Of a DNA stretch of 64,000 nt, positions 60,847 to 64,000 are shown in pieces. The notes under the pieces were generated by a model that did not search any database, was not told the origin of the DNA, and saw only the letters and a program-made list of their open reading frames with translations. Position numbers and translations under genes: made by a program. Origin of the DNA: Xanthobacteraceae bacterium (GTDB lineage: Bacteria > Pseudomonadota > Alphaproteobacteria > Rhizobiales > Xanthobacteraceae); the NCBI GenBank assembly GCA_019745775.1, contig JAIESR010000018.1:1-64000 (forward strand), in the 5' to 3' direction. The number at the start of each line of letters is the position of its first letter. Position 1 is the first letter of the stretch.

Positions 60847-61821
60847 TCACTCGCCCTTGATGCCGAGCTCCTTGGCGAGGCGCGCGTACTTCGCGGAGTC
60901 GTTGCGCACCAGCGTCGCGAACCGCTCGGGCGGGCCGCCGACCGGTTCGTTGGCGGCCTTCAGCATGCTGGCGCGGACCTTCTCATCGGCCAGCGCCTTG
61001 GCGTATTCCGCGTTGAGGCGCGCGACGATGTCCGGCGGCGTGCCGGCCGGCACGAACACGCCGAACCACTGATCGAGCGCCATGCCCTTGAAGCCGGCTT
61101 CCTGGAAGGTCGGGATGTTCGGCAAGCTCGGCGAGCGCGTCTCCGACGACTGCGCGAGGAACTTCAGGGTCCCGTTCTCGAAATGCGGCATCATCGACGT
61201 CGGGCCGAGGCACGCGATCGGCACATGCGCCGCGATCAGGTCGTTCACCGCCTGCCCGGCGCCGCGATAGGGCACGTGGTCGAGCTTCACGCCCGCCTCT
61301 TTCAGGAACCACTCGCCGAGGAAGTGCTGGTTCGAGCCGACGCCCGAGGTGGCGTAGCCCTTGCCGCGATTCTTCTTCATCGCGGCGACGAAATCCTGGA
61401 GCGTGTCGATCTTCAGCGACGAGTGCACCGCCCACACCAGCGGCTGGCGCGCGATCAAGATCACCGGCACCAGGTCCTTGTTGTAGTCGCCGTTGACCTT
61501 CAGGATCTGCGGCGCGCTCGCGATGTTGTCGTTGGAGAACAGCACCGTGTAGCCGTCGGCCGGGCTCTTGGCGACGGTCTCGATGCCGATCGTGCCGCCG
61601 GCGCCGGTGCGGTTCTCGATCACCAGCTGCTGGCCGAGCGCGCGCGACACCGGCTCGCCGGTCAGCCGCGCCAGGAAGTCGGTGCCGCCGCCGGCGGCGA
61701 GCATCACGACGACGCGCACGGGGCGGTTCGGATAGGCCTGCGACCATGCCGGCCGCATCGCGGCAGGCGCGGCCAGTGCGGCGCCCGCGAGCGACAGGAA
61801 TTGACGGCGTACGATCTTCAT
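60847..61821 (-). CDS. Bug-family solute-binding protein with Tat-type signal
   Basis: The 324-aa precursor starts KIVRRQFLSLAGAALAAP, a twin-arginine type signal. The Bug fold follows: YPNRPVRVVVMLAAGGGTDFLARLTGEPV, VIENRTGAGGTIGIETVAKSPADGYTVLFS and HVPYRGAGQAVNDLIAAHVPI. Such receptors serve tripartite tricarboxylate transporters, but no TctAB pair is nearby, as for the copy at 31296-32372. A Tat signal is a minority feature for this family. Ligand unknown. Confidence 0.85.
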   Translation of the reverse strand: MKIVRRQFLSLAGAALAAPAAMRPAWSQAYPNRPVRVVVMLAAGGGTDFLARLTGEPVSRALGQQLVIENRTGAGGTIGIETVAKSPADGYTVLFSNDNIASAPQILKVNGDYNKDLVPVILIARQPLVWAVHSSLKIDTLQDFVAAMKKNRGKGYATSGVGSNQHFLGEWFLKEAGVKLDHVPYRGAGQAVNDLIAAHVPIACLGPTSMMPHFENGTLKFLAQSSETRSPSLPNIPTFQEAGFKGMALDQWFGVFVPAGTPPDIVARLNAEYAKALADEKVRASMLKAANEPVGGPPERFATLVRNDSAKYARLAKELGIKGE

Positions 61822-61952
61822 CGGTTTCCTCCCGGCGCCGCGCCGCCTTGTGTGCGGTCGCGGACAACCTCTTGTTGCACCTTAGTTGGGCCTTTTCCAG
61901 CTGGAATACCACAGCTTGCCAGCGCCAATTGGTCGCCCTGCTCGGGCCCGCC

Positions 61953-62390
61953 TTAACCAATCGCCTTGCGCATCGAAACATGCGCGATACCGGCTTCTTC
62001 GAAAATGTCGCCTTCCTCGCGATAGCCGAGCCTCGCGTAGAACTCCCTCGCCGTGAGCTGCGCGTGCAGCGTGATCTCCTTCACGCGAATGCTCCGCGCA
62101 ACCTCATGCGCGCGCTCCATCAGCCGCGCGCCAATGCCCGCCTTGCGCGCCGCCGCCAGCACCGCCATGCGGCCGAGCTTTGCATTCCCGCCGCTCACCA
62201 CGATGCGCAGCGTGCCCACAACGTGGTCGCCATGCAGCGCGGCGAGATGGATCGCGACGCCGTCGAAGGCGTCGCGCTCGAGCTCCGGCGGAACCGCCTG
62301 CTCGCCGACGAAAACCTGATGCCGGACGGCGTAGACCGCCGGCATCAGGTCGGAGGTGGCATCGACAACGACGATTCGCAATTGCGTCAT
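61953..62390 (-). CDS. GNAT-family N-acetyltransferase
   Basis: The 145-aa enzyme has the GNAT elements VYAVRHQVFVGEQAVPPELERDAFD, HVVGTLRI, the acetyl-CoA pyrophosphate loop AVLAAARKAGIGARLMERAH and AREFYARLGY. This pattern resembles ElaA/YjdJ-type acetyltransferases with unknown substrates. The ATG at 62390 (MTQLRI) is chosen, with GAGAG upstream. Repeat R3 copy 2 lies just upstream of its start. Confidence 0.82.
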   Translation of the reverse strand: MTQLRIVVVDATSDLMPAVYAVRHQVFVGEQAVPPELERDAFDGVAIHLAALHGDHVVGTLRIVVSGGNAKLGRMAVLAAARKAGIGARLMERAHEVARSIRVKEITLHAQLTAREFYARLGYREEGDIFEEAGIAHVSMRKAIG

Positions 62391-62402
62391 CGGTGCTCTC
62401 AA

Positions 62403-62525
62403 TCGGCCTCATGGTGAGGAGCGCCGAAGGCGCGTCTCGAACCATAGAGGCCGCCCCATCCTTCGAGACGACGCCACAGTACGTCGAAGACGCGCGTCCA
62501 CGCGCTTATGGCGTCTCCTCAGGAG
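62403..62525. repeat. R3 repeat, copy 2
   Basis: TCGGCCTCATGGTGAGGAGC, GCGTCTCGAACCATAG, and CCATCCTTCGAGACG match the copy at 48529 closely. This copy has an additional inverted segment (GACGCGCGTCC/ACGCGC) and ends with CTCCTCAGGAG. Confidence 0.75.
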
Positions 62526-62547
62526 AGGCGGAGAGAGGCCGTATGCG

Positions 62548-63387
62548 CTACTTCGCGGTCGCCTTCTGGCGCTTGAAGTGGCCGAGGCCCGGACGATAGC
62601 TCTTGTCGTCCAGGAACTGCTTCATGCCCTGCTGACGGCTGTTTTCCTTGTCGTTGAGCTTGAGCGCGTCGCTCTTGGCGTTGAGGTAGTCCGCCGCCTG
62701 CGGCTCGTTCATGAAGCGCACCGCGCGGATCGCCTCTTTCGTGTAGAGCAGCGCCGCCGGGCTCTTCTCCTGGAGCTTCTTGGCGAACTTGATGGTCTCC
62801 GCCTTCAGCTTCGCCTTCGGAAAATGCATGTTCACGAAGCCGATCTCCTTCGCCTTCTTGCCGTCGAAGGTGTCGCCGGTCATCGCGTAATACATGGCGT
62901 CGCGGAAGTTCATCATATTCACGACGTTCCAGGACACGATGCCGCCCGGCAGGATGCCCCAGTTCACCTCCGAGAGGCCGAACTGCGCCTCGTCGGCGGC
63001 GATGGCGAAATCGCAGGCCGATACCTGGGTGAAGCCGCCGCCGAAGCAGAAGCCGTTGACCATCGCGATGGTCGGCTTCGGGAACGTGGACAGCCGCTGC
63101 CAGCGCCACTGGTTGGAGGCGCGGCGTGCCTTCGCGCGCGTCTTCGGGTCCTGCTCGGTGCCGCGGAAGTAGAGCCGGATATCCTGGCCGGCGCAGAACG
63201 CCTCCTCGCCGGCACCGGTGAGGACCAGGATCTCGGTTTCCGCGTCGGTCGCGAGGTCGTCGAGCGCGTCGTCCATGTCGAGATGCAGCTGCGGGCTCAT
63301 CGCGTTGCGCTTGTCGGGCCGGTTCATGATCAGCCAGGTGATGCCCTCGCTCTTCTCGATCAGGACGGTTTCGTATTTCTTGGCCAT
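62548..63387 (-). CDS. p-Hydroxycinnamoyl-CoA hydratase/lyase (feruloyl-CoA hydratase-lyase type)
   Basis: The 279-aa crotonase-fold enzyme hydrates feruloyl- or coumaroyl-CoA and splits off acetyl-CoA, giving vanillin or 4-hydroxybenzaldehyde. Evidence: WLIMNRPDKRNAMSP, LTGAGEEAFCAGQDI (oxyanion hole), KPTIAMVNGFCFGGGF, DEAQFGLSEVNWGI and the family C-terminus GMKQFLDDKSYRPGLGHFKRQ. The start at 63387 is supported by GGAG upstream. No feruloyl-CoA synthetase is within the window; the adjacent ABC ATPase may belong to another unit. It points to growth on lignin-derived phenolics. Confidence 0.85.
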   Translation of the reverse strand: MAKKYETVLIEKSEGITWLIMNRPDKRNAMSPQLHLDMDDALDDLATDAETEILVLTGAGEEAFCAGQDIRLYFRGTEQDPKTRAKARRASNQWRWQRLSTFPKPTIAMVNGFCFGGGFTQVSACDFAIAADEAQFGLSEVNWGILPGGIVSWNVVNMMNFRDAMYYAMTGDTFDGKKAKEIGFVNMHFPKAKLKAETIKFAKKLQEKSPAALLYTKEAIRAVRFMNEPQAADYLNAKSDALKLNDKENSRQQGMKQFLDDKSYRPGLGHFKRQKATAK

Positions 63388-63427
63388 TTCTCTCTTCTCC
63401 TTGCTTTGAATCTCTATGCTTGAATTT

Positions 63428-64000
63428 CTACGACACCTTGCCCGGCAAAGCGACGGTGCGCTCCGGCGCGAACAGCAGGTCGACCTCGCCATCCGCGGGC
63501 AGCGGATGATCGGCAGCCGCCGTCACTTGCAACGTGACGCCGTCGCTCGCGACATCGACGCGGCGCGTCGCGCCAAGGAAGGTCACGCCCGCGATCTTGC
63601 CGGGAATGCGGTTGTCGCCGCTGGGCGACGCGGCACCCGCGCGCGGCACCAGGCGGATGCTCTCCGGCCGGATCGACACCGAGACCGACGCCGGATCGGC
63701 GATCACACTCGGCACCAGGCACTTGATGGTGTGCCTGCCGAGCACCTCGACGTCGCCTCGCCCGTTCGCCGCGCCGACCAGCCGGCCAGCCAGGAGATTG
63801 GTGGCGCCGACGAAGCGCGCGACGAACGGATTGGCGGGACGGAAATAGATGTCCTCCGGCGTGCCGAGCTGCCGGATACGGCCGTGGTCGATCACCGCGA
63901 TCTGGTCGGACAGCGCGAGCGCTTCCGACTGGTCGTGGGTGACGTAGACCGTGGTGATGCCGATCTTGCTTTGCAGGCGCTTGAGCTCGGAGCGCATCTC
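63428..64000 (-). CDS. ABC importer ATPase (MalK/PotA/UgpC type), 5' part beyond the window
   Basis: Only the C-terminal 190 residues are present. The H-loop TTVYVTHDQSEALALSD and the D-loop region are followed by IAVIDHGRIRQLGTPEDIYFRPANPFVARFVGATNLL and a TOBE-type regulatory domain (VSVSIRPESIRLVP, GVTFLGATRRVDV). The Walker and signature motifs lie outside the window. These ATPases drive sugar, polyamine, iron or thiamine uptake; the TOBE end suggests a spermidine/iron/2-aminoethylphosphonate-type system. Confidence 0.85.
   Translation of the reverse strand, partial: EMRSELKRLQSKIGITTVYVTHDQSEALALSDQIAVIDHGRIRQLGTPEDIYFRPANPFVARFVGATNLLAGRLVGAANGRGDVEVLGRHTIKCLVPSVIADPASVSVSIRPESIRLVPRAGAASPSGDNRIPGKIAGVTFLGATRRVDVASDGVTLQVTAAADHPLPADGEVDLLFAPERTVALPGKVS

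Overview
The window is high-GC DNA from an alphaproteobacterium, most likely Hyphomicrobiales near Bradyrhizobium, Rhodopseudomonas or Pseudolabrys. The evidence is the rpsT-dnaA-dnaN-recF-gyrB block, an HWE-type sensor kinase, Omp25-like and Porin_2-like outer-membrane proteins, many orphan Bug-type solute receptors, and several families of palindromic intergenic repeats typical of that group. The taxon is an inference from these features, not from a database search. I saw no rRNA, tRNA, CRISPR array or transposase.

Layout. 1-4.4 kb: a small hypothetical gene, a methyltransferase and a tandemly duplicated pair of envelope genes (8-strand-type barrel plus a small Porin_2/YadA-like protein). 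4.7-14.6 kb: housekeeping and single-copy genes (class II aldolase, polysaccharide deacetylase, receiver protein, luciferase-like oxidoreductase, His-rich secreted protein, dienelactone hydrolase, ribbon-helix-helix protein, capsule export lipoprotein, UPF0114 protein, MsrA). 14.8-19.5 kb: malic enzyme, amidohydrolase and DapA-like aldolase in one direction. 19.7-28.5 kb: replication block rpsT, dnaA, dnaN, recF, gyrB, with three copies of a two-hairpin repeat after the DapA-like gene, dnaN and recF, and an antisense small gene between dnaN and recF. 29-32.4 kb: HWE kinase, a repeat element and a Bug receptor.

33-42 kb is a probable aromatic-acid catabolic cluster: FAD monooxygenase, gentisate-dioxygenase-like bicupin, cupin, CDC48/p97-type double AAA+ ATPase, cupin, Tat-exported FMN 2-hydroxyacid dehydrogenase, and a convergent Rieske oxygenase. 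The two small cupins that flank the ATPase are related, but one has lost its HxH metal motif. The second ATPase ring carries a natural Walker B Glu-to-Gln change. 42-45 kb holds an MBL-fold protein, a truncated kinase whose membrane domain looks like the plant ethylene-binding domain, and a membrane-anchored hypothetical. 45-59 kb is a branched-chain-type ABC importer (livFGMHK), a LysR regulator, and a divergent operon of bicupin, EutA-like ATPase, hydantoinase A and B subunits and a beta-hydroxyacid dehydrogenase; these probably form one uptake-and-degradation unit. 59-60.8 kb is a lower-GC cassette of two related small proteins around an unrelated protein, resembling a toxin/immunity locus. 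60.8-64 kb: a Bug receptor, a GNAT acetyltransferase, a hydroxycinnamoyl-CoA hydratase-lyase and the end of an ABC ATPase.

The parts that look least described are the cupin-CDC48-cupin operon with its asymmetric active and inactive partners, the ethylene-receptor-like half kinase, the EutA-hydantoinase operon, and the 59-60.8 kb cassette.
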